In this document: piece by piece, positions 15,749 to 24,527 of the stretch
Layout of the letters: each line of letters begins with the position of its first letter
Position numbering within the stretch: position 1 is the stretch's first letter
Source: Paenibacillaceae bacterium
Lineage (GTDB): Bacteria; Bacillota; Bacilli; Paenibacillales; Paenibacillaceae
DNA length: 64,000 nt
Direction of reading: 5' to 3'
Assembly (NCBI GenBank): GCA_004134985.1
Contig: REGQ01000065.1
Coordinates: 62,001-126,000, forward strand
Made by a program: the position numbers and the translations under genes
The notes under the pieces: generated by a model
What the model saw: only the letters and a program-made list of their open reading frames with translations
Databases searched by the model: none
Told to the model about the DNA's origin: nothing

Positions 15749-17203
15749 CTAGGTTCCTTTGACCGTTGCCAGCGGCTTGCATTTGGCGACAACGGTAGCC
15801 AGCCCGCCGCCAACGACACTGCTTATAATTTGATCAACGTCCTTGTAGGCCTGCGGAGATTCGTCAATGATCGATTCCAGCGAGCGATGATTCACCACGA
15901 TTTCATTGTCCGTCCCGATGCCCATCGACAATTCAAATTCCTGTAGCGATACCTCGCGTTTGGAAGCGTTGCGAGAGCGAATCCGACCGGCACCATGACA
16001 AATCGAATAATAATTGTCCCGTCCCCCGTCAGCGCCCACCATCAGGTAGGATGCCGAGCCCATCGAACCCGGAATCAGCGCCGGGTGACCGGTCTGAAGG
16101 AAAGGCGCCGGATTATCCGGATGGCCGGCCGGCAGTGCTCGGGTTGCCCCTTTGCGATGGACGAAATAGGTTTGGCCGTCATGCTCTTCTTCCCACGCGT
16201 AATTATGCATCAAATCGTATAGTGCAGGCAGCAGCATTCCTTTGCCGAACACCTCTTGCATCGCCTCACGAACAGCGTATGCAATCAGATGGCGGTTGAC
16301 GACCGCATAGTTAAGCGCCGAGTACATCAACTGGACGTAATTGCGGGCAGCCTCGCTGTCAAGCGGGGCATAGATGAGACGCGGGTCGGCGGTCCCATAG
16401 CCGCCTTTGCGCATTTCCTTCGTCACTTCCCCGCTGCTGTAATGATTGACATAGCCGCCCCATGCCCGTGATCCGGAATGAATCATGACGATCACCTGAC
16501 CGTCCTTCAACCCCCAGCTTTCAGCAATCTTACGATTGTCTTCCGCAATTTCAACCGCTTGAAGTTCTACAAAATGGTTGCCGCCTCCAAGGGTACCCAG
16601 CTGCCGGTGCGACCGGTGCCAGACCAGATCGGGAAAGCGGTCCAGCACTTGCTCGTCAAACGCAAACCGGCTTGATTCTACATGGGTCAGCGAAGAAGAC
16701 TTGCGCGGCGTGTATCCGTCAGGGATATACTTCTTTGGCAATCCATGCAATCCGTTGCGAATAACATTTTCCAACCGAATATCGGAAAAGTGGCCGCGGG
16801 TATGTTCCTCAACCGGTAAAAACCGTTCAATTGCTTTGACGAGCTTGCGGCGCAGCTTCACATCCTTCAAATCGTCGCGATGCAGCGGTGTCAGATGCAC
16901 CCGCATTCCGCAGCCGATGTCGCTGCCCACAATGGACGGCGACACAAATCCGCTGTCGCTTGGCCAGATCGCCGTCGTGCCGATGCAGGTGCCGACGCCT
17001 ACATGAACGTCAGGCGTGTAACTCATATAGGCGCTGCCCGGAATTTGTAAATTGTTGTTGGCCATTTCGAATACTTTGTAGTCCAGCGTGCTGAACAACT
17101 GCTCTTCGGCATAAACGTGCAGTTCACCTGCAGGGAGCAATACTTTTCGGCGAAATGCAGCTTTTAGTGAATTATCTTTATCTAGTGTTTCAGTAGCAAT
17201 CAT
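15749..17203 (-). CDS. rtcB: RtcB family RNA 3'-phosphate/5'-hydroxyl ligase
   Basis: A 484-residue enzyme that joins RNA 2',3'-cyclic phosphate or 3'-phosphate ends to 5'-OH ends using GTP and Mn2+. The metal and nucleotide sites are all visible: D95 and C98 in GSDIGCGM, H210 in GGGNHF, H242 in MIHSGSR, H334 in LMHNYA, and H403 in CHGAGR, the residue guanylylated in characterised RtcB proteins. It is about 75 residues longer than E. coli RtcB. It is the second gene of a unit with the RNase H-like ykuK, 34 bases apart. No archease gene is nearby. A role in repairing cleaved tRNA or rRNA is inferred from the family. Confidence 0.93.
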   Translation of the reverse strand: MIATETLDKDNSLKAAFRRKVLLPAGELHVYAEEQLFSTLDYKVFEMANNNLQIPGSAYMSYTPDVHVGVGTCIGTTAIWPSDSGFVSPSIVGSDIGCGMRVHLTPLHRDDLKDVKLRRKLVKAIERFLPVEEHTRGHFSDIRLENVIRNGLHGLPKKYIPDGYTPRKSSSLTHVESSRFAFDEQVLDRFPDLVWHRSHRQLGTLGGGNHFVELQAVEIAEDNRKIAESWGLKDGQVIVMIHSGSRAWGGYVNHYSSGEVTKEMRKGGYGTADPRLIYAPLDSEAARNYVQLMYSALNYAVVNRHLIAYAVREAMQEVFGKGMLLPALYDLMHNYAWEEEHDGQTYFVHRKGATRALPAGHPDNPAPFLQTGHPALIPGSMGSASYLMVGADGGRDNYYSICHGAGRIRSRNASKREVSLQEFELSMGIGTDNEIVVNHRSLESIIDESPQAYKDVDQIISSVVGGGLATVVAKCKPLATVKGT

Positions 17204-17237
17204 CTTGTTCTATATTCCTTCCATTGTTCAACTTGAA

Positions 17238-17813
17238 TTAGATTACATTGCGGATCGGTTTCTTCGTGAATCGGTTCGCATAAGCCGAAGCTGCGTAAGC
17301 CTCCGGCTTCACGCGCGGCGCATAAAGCCCCGAAGCCTCAACACGATCTACCATTTCCTGCACGTATAGCGACGATTTGTTGACGACCGGCTCCGTGCCG
17401 GCATCGATGTCGATGTACGTTTCCAGCAGCGCACCTTGGTAAAGGTATGGAAGTACAATTTCCTCCATTCGTCCGAGTGTGCTCAAGGCAAAATACTCAG
17501 CGACACGTTGGGAAAACGTCGTTTCCAGCACCAGCTTCTCACGAAGAGAAGCAATTTCACGCGGCAGGGCAAGCTGGCGATAACAAGCCCAGGCTCCTCT
17601 GCCAACCCGGTGGATAATAACTCCTGTTACAAATTTGGTTTGTCCCCGGTGAACCTGGCTATCCGTTCCAATTACAAAGTGATATCCCGCCTTTGGGTCA
17701 GCGGACATGAAGTCCATTACGCGGGTGCATACATCATTCAGTTCAAGACCTTGTTCCGACAAATTTTGAAACCGCTGATCATCGAGCAAAGATATTTTTC
17801 TAAGCATGGTCAT
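17238..17813 (-). CDS. ykuK: YkuK/DUF458 family RNase H-like protein
   Basis: A 191-residue protein. ATG 17813 is chosen because GGGAGGTGAT lies 6-7 bases upstream; the frame is open to 17909 but that part has no ribosome site. The motif FVIGTDSQVH with a following acidic IDIDAG matches the DUF458 family, whose fold resembles RNase H. It is followed after 34 bases by rtcB on the same strand. Nuclease activity is not established for the family in general. The pairing with an RNA ligase suggests a role in RNA end processing, which is inference. Confidence 0.85.
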   Translation of the reverse strand: MTMLRKISLLDDQRFQNLSEQGLELNDVCTRVMDFMSADPKAGYHFVIGTDSQVHRGQTKFVTGVIIHRVGRGAWACYRQLALPREIASLREKLVLETTFSQRVAEYFALSTLGRMEEIVLPYLYQGALLETYIDIDAGTEPVVNKSSLYVQEMVDRVEASGLYAPRVKPEAYAASAYANRFTKKPIRNVI

Positions 17814-17848
17814 CGGAATCACCTCCCTATCTATTTTATGTTCATTGT

Positions 17849-18112
17849 CTAATTTTGGATTTCCCTGTTGACATGGGATACAAAAAAAGACTGCCTGGCC
17901 ATATCGCATCCTCCTTCTGCAGCAAGCAGAGAAGCGTTCGCGATATGATCGGCAGCCTTAAATGGCAAAAGCGGGATATTCATCCGTTAGGATGCGTCAA
18001 ACTGCTCCAGCCTTCGAAAAGGAGGAGAGCCCGCAAATATGATAAAGCTGCCGAAAGCATAACGTGCTTCAGATACAAATCCGTTGAATGTGGTTTGAAT
18101 GTTTGTCATCAT
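17849..18112 (-). pseudogene. Small ORF with internal stop, possibly a decayed gene
   Basis: ATG 18112 (a double ATG) follows a good GGAGGG site and opens a 41-codon frame (MMTNIQTTFNGFVSEARYAF...) stopping at TAA 17987-17989. The same frame then stays open 45 more codons to TAG 17849-17851, with a helical AADHIANASLLAAEGG stretch. The two halves together faintly resemble a small ferritin-like/rubrerythrin helix pair (conserved-looking SEARY and H..NA patterns), but the metal-binding glutamates are not convincing. Either the 41-residue peptide is real or the whole is a degraded gene upstream of ykuK. Confidence 0.3.
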
Positions 18113-18421
18113 TGTCAAGGCCCTCCTCTCATCATTAATTTGATTAAGCATCACACTTGAAGCTTACGTTGCTATCTTACAATGCGTTAGAAAATGTTGT
18201 CAACCATTTTCAAAAAAATATTTTATAGGGCTGATTTGTTTTATTTATCTAAATGGATTAAATTCACTGTTCAAATCTGCTAAATTAGCGACGCTTGCAT
18301 GGATTGAATCTAATATTCCTCCCCTGCCCTTCCGATAATTAATATCAGGGCCGATACCGCCTAAACACGGTCTCGACAGCAATATCCAGCATGATCAGAC
18401 AAAGAGAAAAGGTTGGGAGAC
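18113..18421. other. Gene-free stretch upstream of the chemoreceptor
   Basis: About 309 bases, AT-rich in the first half. Apart from the sigma-D-like promoter at 18311-18338 and a ribosome site just before ATG 18422, nothing recognisable is seen. Confidence 0.6.
18311..18338 (+). promoter_or_regulatory. Candidate sigma-D (flagellar/chemotaxis) promoter
   Basis: TAAT (18311-18314), 16 bases, then TCCGATAA (18331-18338). The Bacillus sigma-D consensus is TAAA-N15-GCCGATAA, so the match is 3/4 and 7/8 with a one-base longer spacer. It lies ~85 bases before a chemoreceptor gene, a usual member of this regulon. Confidence 0.4.
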
Positions 18422-19903
18422 ATGAAGACAAAACTTACTACGCTCGACAAACAAAACCGCTTGCTTATCAAAATAATTTGGAGTATTTTTGCATTCGGCC
18501 TATGTGCCGATTTGGTATTGGGGTTGCCCTTTGACATGATTTTGCTGCTGGCGGGCAGCGGATCAGTCACCTGTGGTATCGCCACGTTTCTAACTTACCG
18601 GCGAATCTTTGCCGCGGGAATCAAATATATTGTCGCCTGTATTATGACACTTATTGTAATGCTGCTCATCATATCCGATCCTGAACCCATTTCCAGCACT
18701 TATTTTTTGGTATACGTCAATCTTGCCATTATTACTTTATACGCCGATTACAAGCCCATTATTTTTACGGGTATTTTGGGCGCGGGCGTGAGCACCTATA
18801 TTTATGCCAACCCTGCGCTGCAAGAGCGGATGTTTCCCCATGATCCATTGATTTATTTGTACATGTACCTTGCATTTGCGACAATCGCGCTCGCTTTTGC
18901 CGCCCGGTTCAGCGGGTTGCTGCAGCAGCAGGTTGCCAAAGAACAGTTAGAAGCCGTCGCCGCCAAGGAAATGGCGGAGTCACTGCTGCACAAGCTGAAA
19001 TCTTCGATTTTTGTATTGGATGAATTCAGCAGCACCCAGCAGCAGACTGTGCAATCTACCGGTCAAATTTCCAGGGATGCAACCGCCACCTTCTCAACGA
19101 TGTCCACTTCCATTGGAAACCAGACCGCAAGAATTATAAATTTCGAAAAAGCTGCCCACACCGTCGGCTCGGCAATCGAACGTCTGCTGCAAGGAACTGA
19201 ACTGATGCAGCAATATGCCGCCAGCAATGCGGAATTAACGCATAAGGGCGATGCCAGAATTGCCGCGCTGACTGCCGAAGTGGAAAGCGTTCGAAGCATT
19301 ATTATGCAAACCGTAGAACTGATGCGACAATTAAATGAACAGAACAATCAGGTAAGTTCGATCGTGCATACGATCAGCGAAATTTCCGAGCAAACCAATC
19401 TGCTGGCGCTCAATGCCGCAATTGAAGCCGCGCGCGCCGGAGAGCATGGACAAGGGTTTGCCGTTGTATCCGGCGAGGTGAGAAAGCTCGCTGACCATTC
19501 CAGAACTGCCGCGGATGAAATCAGCCGTATTCTCGCTGACATTCGAAATCAGATTGTCGGCGTCCATGAGCAAGTTACACTTGGTCGTCAAGCCGCCGCC
19601 ACCAGCTGCGATGCCGCCGCTGAAGTAAGCGGGATTATGAACAGGCTGGCCGCGAATACCGAAGCTGGTCGTCAGCAGGCTGCCGAGGGGCATGCGTCCG
19701 CCGAACAGCTTAATGAACAATATGCGGAAATGAGCGAAGATATGGTCAATATTGCGGCAATGACCGCTCAGAATATGAGCGCAGTCACAGAAGTGCACAG
19801 CCGGATGAGCGTTCAGGATGGCCAGATCAACAAGATGGTCAATGAATACGCCCAGTTGGACCAGCTTGTCACCGAGCTGCGCCAATTGGCAGACCGAAAA
19901 TAA
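18422..19903 (+). CDS. Methyl-accepting chemotaxis protein with multi-pass membrane domain
   Basis: A 493-residue chemoreceptor; ATG 18422 follows GGGAGA. The first ~160 residues form about six membrane segments without a sizeable extracellular ligand domain, unlike classic two-helix receptors. The cytoplasmic part is a long coiled coil with the highly conserved hairpin tip [22 protein letters not shown] near residue 315-336 that binds CheA and CheW. Glutamine/glutamate-rich methylation helices flank the tip. It probably senses a membrane-linked signal or a compound bound within the membrane domain. No other chemotaxis genes are nearby. Confidence 0.9.
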   Translation: MKTKLTTLDKQNRLLIKIIWSIFAFGLCADLVLGLPFDMILLLAGSGSVTCGIATFLTYRRIFAAGIKYIVACIMTLIVMLLIISDPEPISSTYFLVYVNLAIITLYADYKPIIFTGILGAGVSTYIYANPALQERMFPHDPLIYLYMYLAFATIALAFAARFSGLLQQQVAKEQLEAVAAKEMAESLLHKLKSSIFVLDEFSSTQQQTVQSTGQISRDATATFSTMSTSIGNQTARIINFEKAAHTVGSAIERLLQGTELMQQYAASNAELTHKGDARIAALTAEVESVRSIIMQTVELMRQLNEQNNQVSSIVHTISEISEQTNLLALNAAIEAARAGEHGQGFAVVSGEVRKLADHSRTAADEISRILADIRNQIVGVHEQVTLGRQAAATSCDAAAEVSGIMNRLAANTEAGRQQAAEGHASAEQLNEQYAEMSEDMVNIAAMTAQNMSAVTEVHSRMSVQDGQINKMVNEYAQLDQLVTELRQLADRK

Positions 19904-19970
19904 ATCTTCACTATCCAACCCAGATGAGCGGCTAGCGACTGCCTGTTCGACAGCTCGACATTCCACACAG

Positions 19971-20122
19971 TTGGGCCGCTTGTTGCAGATCGATCAGCCA
20001 GCCGCTGCTTGGACCACTTGTTGCAGAGCGATCGGCCAACTGCTGCTTGGACCGCTTGTTGCTGACCAATCCGCCAGCCGCTACTTGGGCCGCTTGTTGC
20101 AGACCAATGAACCAGCCGCTAC
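19971..20122. repeat. Four tandem 38-bp repeats
   Basis: Units 19971-20008, 20009-20046, 20047-20084 and 20085-20122 each begin TTGG-CC-CTTGTTGC and end CAGCCGCT-C. No spacers, so not a CRISPR array. They follow the chemoreceptor gene. Confidence 0.9.
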
Positions 20123-20274
20123 AATGAAAGCAGATCATTCTACTATTAGTTGAACGATTAAATTTCTTAGTTGAACGATTGAATTTCGCAAGGAGACAGA
20201 TGGGGAGAAACAGAACTATTGTATTCCTTTCCTTGCAACGCCTAAAGAATGGCCGCGAACAAAGTGGAATTGGC

Positions 20275-20540
20275 TCTGCCTAAAAATCAGTGCTTGCCGC
20301 CTGCAAGAAAGGAAGCGAAGGGTTGCAGAGAGGTTGGAAACACCCTGCGAACCGCAGCAGCACATTCGAGTCTCGTCAAACACTGATTTTGGTTTTGTGC
20401 CGTAAAATTGTTGTATAAACTACATCATTTTACCTGTAGAAGTCAATTATCTTAAAAATTGTTGCATAATATACAACAATTTCACGAGAATCGTCTCCTA
20501 CGTCTGGAATTGTTGTACAAAATACAACAATTTATCCCCG
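20275..20540 (-). repeat. Dispersed three-hairpin intergenic element, copy B
   Basis: Reverse-orientation counterpart of 5995-6330. Hairpins are at 20403-20432, 20456-20484 (AAATTGTTG / CAACAATTT, 9-bp arms) and 20507-20534 (TTGTACAAAATACAA core). The tail GACGAGACTCGAATG and CTGCAACCCTTCGCT is uninterrupted here. It ends about 55 bases upstream of mqnB. Confidence 0.85.
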
Positions 20541-20595
20541 ATGCCACTTTCTTTCGTTTCAACTTATATAGAGGGAAGGCAGGAGATTGCGAGCA

Positions 20596-21300
20596 ATGTC
20601 GAATTATGATGATAAACAACGGACAGTCGTCAATATAACAGAACAAGCATCACAAGCGGAGCGCATTCTTATTGTTACCGCCGTCGCTGTTGAACGGGAT
20701 GCTGTGCTTCGCGGGCTCGGCAACGACAGCCGCTTCGATGTGATCGCAGCCGGGGCCGGGGTAGCTGCCGCCGCAGCGGCGACAGCCGCAGCGCTGGCCC
20801 GCAGCCCTTATCGGCTCGCGGTCAGCGCTGGCATCGCCGGCGGCTTCGCCGATCAGACCACGGTCGGCGCGCTCGTTGTCTCCAGCGAGATCATCGCTGC
20901 CGACCTTGGCGCTGAGACGCCCGAAGGCTTCCGCAGCCTGGACGAGCTGAAGCTCGGTTCGGCGAGCGCCAAGGTGGCGCCGCATTTGCCGGCCAAGCTT
21001 GCCGCAGCGCTTAAGCAGGCCGGGCTCGCTGCTGACGCTGGACCGGTGCTGACCGTGTCCACCGTCACCGGCACCGCGTCCACCGCTGTGGAACTGGCTC
21101 GCCGTGTGCCCGGCGCCGCCGCTGAAGCGATGGAAGGCTATGGCGTTGCCACAGCTGCCGCCTTCAGCGATGTGCCGGCTATGGAGCTCCGTGCGATCTC
21201 CAATATGGTCGGCCCGCGCAACCGGGATGCCTGGCGCATCCCGGATGCGCTGAAGGCGCTTGAAGCAGCCAGCGCTGTATTGAAGGAGGTAATTGCATGA
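20596..21300 (+). CDS. mqnB: Futalosine hydrolase (MqnB)
   Basis: A 234-residue nucleoside-phosphorylase-fold enzyme; ATG 20596 follows AGGAG by 10 bases (the longer frame from TTG 20587 is unlikely). It removes hypoxanthine from futalosine in the alternative menaquinone pathway. The core motifs are the VTAVAVERDAV start, SAGIAGGF loop near residue 82-89, and AMEGYGVA near the C-terminus, which carries the substrate-contacting glutamate. The sequence is rich in Ala and has a high-GC middle part compared with its neighbours. The stop overlaps the mqnD start (ATGA), a strong pathway link. Confidence 0.88.
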   Translation: MSNYDDKQRTVVNITEQASQAERILIVTAVAVERDAVLRGLGNDSRFDVIAAGAGVAAAAAATAAALARSPYRLAVSAGIAGGFADQTTVGALVVSSEIIAADLGAETPEGFRSLDELKLGSASAKVAPHLPAKLAAALKQAGLAADAGPVLTVSTVTGTASTAVELARRVPGAAAEAMEGYGVATAAAFSDVPAMELRAISNMVGPRNRDAWRIPDALKALEAASAVLKEVIA

Positions 21301-22142
21301 ACATCGCATTTTCACCTTGTCCCAACGATACCTTCACCTTTCATGCCTGGGTGCATGGGCTGCTCCCCGGAGCGCCTGAGCTGCAAGTCACCTACGCTGA
21401 TATTGATGTGACCAACCAGTTGGCAGCCCAGGGAACGACGCTTGATATATTGAAAATTTCCTACGCCGCCCTGCCATGGGTGCTGTCGGATTATGCTCTT
21501 ATTCCTTGCGGCGGAGCGCTGGGCCGCGGATGCGGGCCGCTTGTCCTGACCGCGGGCGGCGCTGCAAACGCTGAGCGCGATCCGGCGGTTTTGACCGGCC
21601 GCACTGTAGCCGTGCCTTCGGAGAGGTCGACCGCTTACCTGCTGTTCCGCTTATGGGCGGCGCAGCAAGTTCCCGGCGGCATCGGCGAAATTGTCGTCAT
21701 GCCGTTTCATGAAATTATGCCGGCGGTGCGCAGTGGCGTAGTTGACGCGGGTCTTGTCATTCATGAAGCCCGGTTTACGTATCACAATTACGGGTTGAGC
21801 ATGCTGACCGACCTGGGCAGCTGGTGGGAAGAAGATACCGGGCTGCCGATCCCGCTCGGCGCAATTATTGCGCGTCGCTCGTTGCCTTTGCCTGAGATTA
21901 CCGGCTGGATTCGGCAATCTGTGGAATATGCGTGGGCCCATCCTCTAGCCTCCCGCTCCTACGTGCTCGCTCACGCGCAGGAGATGGCTCCCGAGGTTGC
22001 AGACGCCCATATTGAGCTGTATGTCAATGCGTTCACACGAGATTTGGGCGATGCAGGTTATGCGGCCATCTCAGCGCTGCTCAACCGCGCAGCCGGAGAA
22101 GGGCTTGTTCCTGCCATCGATCCGGCCGCGCTGCAGTGGTAA
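21297..22142 (+). CDS. mqnD: 1,4-dihydroxy-6-naphthoate synthase (MqnD)
   Basis: A 281-residue periplasmic-binding-protein-fold enzyme of the futalosine menaquinone route, converting the cyclic intermediate to 1,4-dihydroxy-6-naphthoate. The N-terminal SPCPNDTFTFHAW motif is diagnostic of MqnD. It also contains the VPSERSTAYLLFRLW loop and a HEARFTYHNYGL region near residue 155. It has no signal peptide and is cytoplasmic. It overlaps mqnB by 4 bases and is followed by a strong terminator. Other pathway genes (mqnA, mqnC, mqnE) are not in this window. Confidence 0.93.
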   Translation: MNIAFSPCPNDTFTFHAWVHGLLPGAPELQVTYADIDVTNQLAAQGTTLDILKISYAALPWVLSDYALIPCGGALGRGCGPLVLTAGGAANAERDPAVLTGRTVAVPSERSTAYLLFRLWAAQQVPGGIGEIVVMPFHEIMPAVRSGVVDAGLVIHEARFTYHNYGLSMLTDLGSWWEEDTGLPIPLGAIIARRSLPLPEITGWIRQSVEYAWAHPLASRSYVLAHAQEMAPEVADAHIELYVNAFTRDLGDAGYAAISALLNRAAGEGLVPAIDPAALQW

Positions 22143-22171
22143 CACGGATATAGCACACTTAAAGCACTTAA

Positions 22172-22222
22172 ACAGCACCTCTGGACTGCCGCAACGCGGG
22201 GCCGGAGGTGCTTTTTTCATTC
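22172..22222 (+). terminator. Rho-independent terminator of mqnBD
   Basis: GCACCTCTGG (22175-) pairs with CCGGAGGTGC (to 22211), followed by TTTTTTC. A clean stem plus T-run ~30 bases after the mqnD stop. Confidence 0.9.
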
Positions 22223-22394
22223 GGCCATTTTGTTGGAACTGCAGGCAGGCTGAACGGATAATGTTGGGTACAATAAGAAATAATGAGCATAAACAAGATA
22301 TTCGTTCATTGTCTGTTGGAAATCGATCATTTTAGGACAGTAAGGTCCTTAATCAGCTTTGACTGTCATTCGCCTAATGAAGTATTGTGTTAAT

Positions 22395-22412
22395 TAGTTT
22401 ATTGCTAAACTA
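22395..22412. promoter_or_regulatory. Candidate MarR operator
   Basis: Perfect palindrome TAGTTTATTGCTAAACTA, 7-bp arms with a 4-bp centre, in the AT-rich region 68 bases upstream of the marR-like start. Autoregulating MarR proteins usually bind such 16-18 bp palindromes. Confidence 0.45.
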
Positions 22413-22479
22413 TTTATGACTAAATTAATTTTCGCAATTCATTTCTGAGGTGATTAACAAAAATAAACAGGAGGATTTA

Positions 22480-22923
22480 ATGACCGCTGACGAGGACACG
22501 CTTCAACTGTACACTCTTTTTAAATCGCTTTTGAAAAAAAGTACAGAATTGTGGAAAAGGCGCAATGGCGATTTGATGCCGCTCTCCCATTTCTCCATGC
22601 TGTACATTATTCATTCCCAAGGCCGCCAGCGCGTTGCTGAGCTGGCAGAGAAGCTATCTGTAACCCCTGGAGCAATAACAGGGATGTCGGACAAATTAAT
22701 TACGCTCGGTCTTGTCGACCGGCTGCGCGATGAAACTGATCGGCGCGTTGTGTTTCTATCTCTTACTGAACAGGGCAAGACGCTCATCGATTCCATGTTT
22801 GCTTCCAGACTTGAAATTTACAGCGTGATCGTCAAACAACTGCCAGAGGAAGATATCGAGCATCTTACGCGCATCTTTACGCAAATGATTCAGTTCATAG
22901 ACACAGAAGAAGAGAGGAACTAA
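22480..22923 (+). CDS. MarR family transcriptional regulator
   Basis: A 147-residue winged-helix repressor; ATG 22480 is chosen because AGGAGG lies 5-10 bases upstream, while the frame extends to 22450. The recognition region RVAELAEKLSVTPGAITGMSDKLITLGLVDRLRDETDRRVVFLSLTEQG in the middle is typical of MarR (winged helix with the DRR wing). It is followed after only 2 bases by the DHA2 exporter gene and so is likely its local repressor, relieved by a toxic compound. An operator-like palindrome lies upstream. Confidence 0.92.
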   Translation: MTADEDTLQLYTLFKSLLKKSTELWKRRNGDLMPLSHFSMLYIIHSQGRQRVAELAEKLSVTPGAITGMSDKLITLGLVDRLRDETDRRVVFLSLTEQGKTLIDSMFASRLEIYSVIVKQLPEEDIEHLTRIFTQMIQFIDTEEERN

Positions 22924-22925
22924 CT

Positions 22926-24527
22926 GTGCAACACTTAACGAACAGACAAAAAATTGCAATTATGATCGGTATTATGTCCGCGATGTTTTTTGCGGCTATC
23001 AATCAGACGATTACCAGTACAGCAATGCCGCGGATCAACGCCTTGCTTCACGGCGGAGATCTTTATACGTGGGTTGTCACCATCTATATGCTTACTTCAA
23101 CGATTTCAACCGTATTGTCAGGGAAGCTTTCCGACATCTATGGACGCAAGCCTTTCTTGCTGATCGGCATCGTGTTCTTTATTATTGGAGCATTCTTATG
23201 CGGTACCTCGGTCAACATTCATCAAATGATAATTTACCGGGGAATTCAAGGGGTCGGCGGCGGTATTATTATGGCCACCTCAATTACCGCGGTCGGCGAC
23301 TTGTTCGCACCAAGGGAACGAGCCAAGTGGACCGGCCTGTTGATGGCCGTGTTCGGCTTCTCCAGCGTGATCGGTCCGACGCTTGGCGGCTGGATGGTCG
23401 ATCATATGAACTGGGAATGGATCTTCTGGATTTTCCTCCCGCTGGGCGCTGTGTCCTTTGTTCTGATCGCGCGGCTGTTTCCTAAGTCGGAACGGAATTT
23501 GTCCGAAAAGCTCGATTACTGGGGATCTTTGTTTTTGACGCTGACCATTGTGCCGCTGTTGCTTGGCATTACTTGGGCAGGCACCAAATATCCTTGGATT
23601 TCGACAGAAACGCTAGGATTGTTTGCATTGGCACTCATCGCCATGGTATTGTTTATAATTGTTGAACGCAAAGCAGCAAGCCCGGTTATGCCGCTTTCGC
23701 TGTTCAAAAATGATATTGTGACCATTTCGAATGCTGCAGGCTTTCTAATGAATGCCGGTATGCTCGGCGCTCTAATATATTTGCCGTTTTTCGTACAAGG
23801 AGTCGAAGGCATATCGCCTACCTACTCCGGTTACGTCACGATGCCGATGTCGCTGGCCATGATTGTGCTCAGCGCCCTCACTGGCAGATGGATGACGCAA
23901 ACAGGCAAATACAAAAGATACGCTCTGCTAGGCGTCGCGATTATGACCATCGGTATGCTCATGATGGCCTTTATGAATAGTGTACCCTTTGCAATTGCAA
24001 GTATGATTGTGTTTGGCTTAGGTCTGGGTCTCGGCATGCCGGTATTTACTCTGGCCGCGCAAAATGCCGTCTCTACAGCCGAACTCGGCGTTGTCACCGC
24101 CTCCTCCCAGCTGTTCCGGAATCTTGGGGGAACAATCGGGATCGCAGTTATGGGTTCGATCATGACCTCACGGCTGACCCATAACATTCAAGCTGCGTCA
24201 TCGGCTGAAGGCAGCATTGATTTGTCTAAGCTGGACCCGGAAACAATGGAATTGCTGAAGCCGTTGCAGGATCCGCAAATTTTGCTTAACAAGCCTGAGC
24301 TGGATAAACTGCAAGCTGCGCTGCCTGAGCAGCTTCAGGGCGCGGTCACTCATTGGATTGATATGCTCCGCGACGCGCTGAGCAGTTCATTGACAACGGT
24401 TTTCCTTGTCGGGGCGACGCTGCTTGCCATCGCATTGCTGCTCGTGTTCTTCCTTCGTGAAATTCCGCTGCGCAGTGCAGAGTCACGCGTTCGGACACAA
24501 GGAGAGGCACAGAAGGATCCGGCTTAA
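22926..24527 (+). CDS. DHA2-type MFS multidrug exporter (EmrB/QacA family)
   Basis: A 533-residue transporter starting with GTG, about 14 membrane segments, the length expected for drug:H+ antiporter-2 proteins. The motif GKLSDIYGRKPFLL between segments 2 and 3 (MFS motif A) and GFSSVIGPTLGGWM (motif C, antiporter signature) near residue 140-153 are present. An extracytoplasmic loop of ~90 residues near residue 420 precedes the final segment. Co-transcribed with the marR-like gene, so it probably expels an organic toxicant or antibiotic. The substrate cannot be read from sequence. Confidence 0.92.
   Translation: MQHLTNRQKIAIMIGIMSAMFFAAINQTITSTAMPRINALLHGGDLYTWVVTIYMLTSTISTVLSGKLSDIYGRKPFLLIGIVFFIIGAFLCGTSVNIHQMIIYRGIQGVGGGIIMATSITAVGDLFAPRERAKWTGLLMAVFGFSSVIGPTLGGWMVDHMNWEWIFWIFLPLGAVSFVLIARLFPKSERNLSEKLDYWGSLFLTLTIVPLLLGITWAGTKYPWISTETLGLFALALIAMVLFIIVERKAASPVMPLSLFKNDIVTISNAAGFLMNAGMLGALIYLPFFVQGVEGISPTYSGYVTMPMSLAMIVLSALTGRWMTQTGKYKRYALLGVAIMTIGMLMMAFMNSVPFAIASMIVFGLGLGLGMPVFTLAAQNAVSTAELGVVTASSQLFRNLGGTIGIAVMGSIMTSRLTHNIQAASSAEGSIDLSKLDPETMELLKPLQDPQILLNKPELDKLQAALPEQLQGAVTHWIDMLRDALSSSLTTVFLVGATLLAIALLLVFFLREIPLRSAESRVRTQGEAQKDPA

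Noticed and set aside
17203-17238. Archease or RtcR-type regulator accompanying rtcB
   Set aside because: No such gene occurs nearby; the only partner is ykuK.
17855-18160. 101-codon plus-strand frame between ykuK and the chemoreceptor
   Set aside because: No ribosome site; the opposite strand has a better start and ribosome site.
19971-20122. Possible CRISPR array
   Set aside because: Units are contiguous with no unique spacers and no cas genes are in the window.
20650-21315. 221-codon minus-strand frame opposite mqnB
   Set aside because: Arises from the GC-rich third positions of mqnB; no ribosome site and mqnB is clearly coding.
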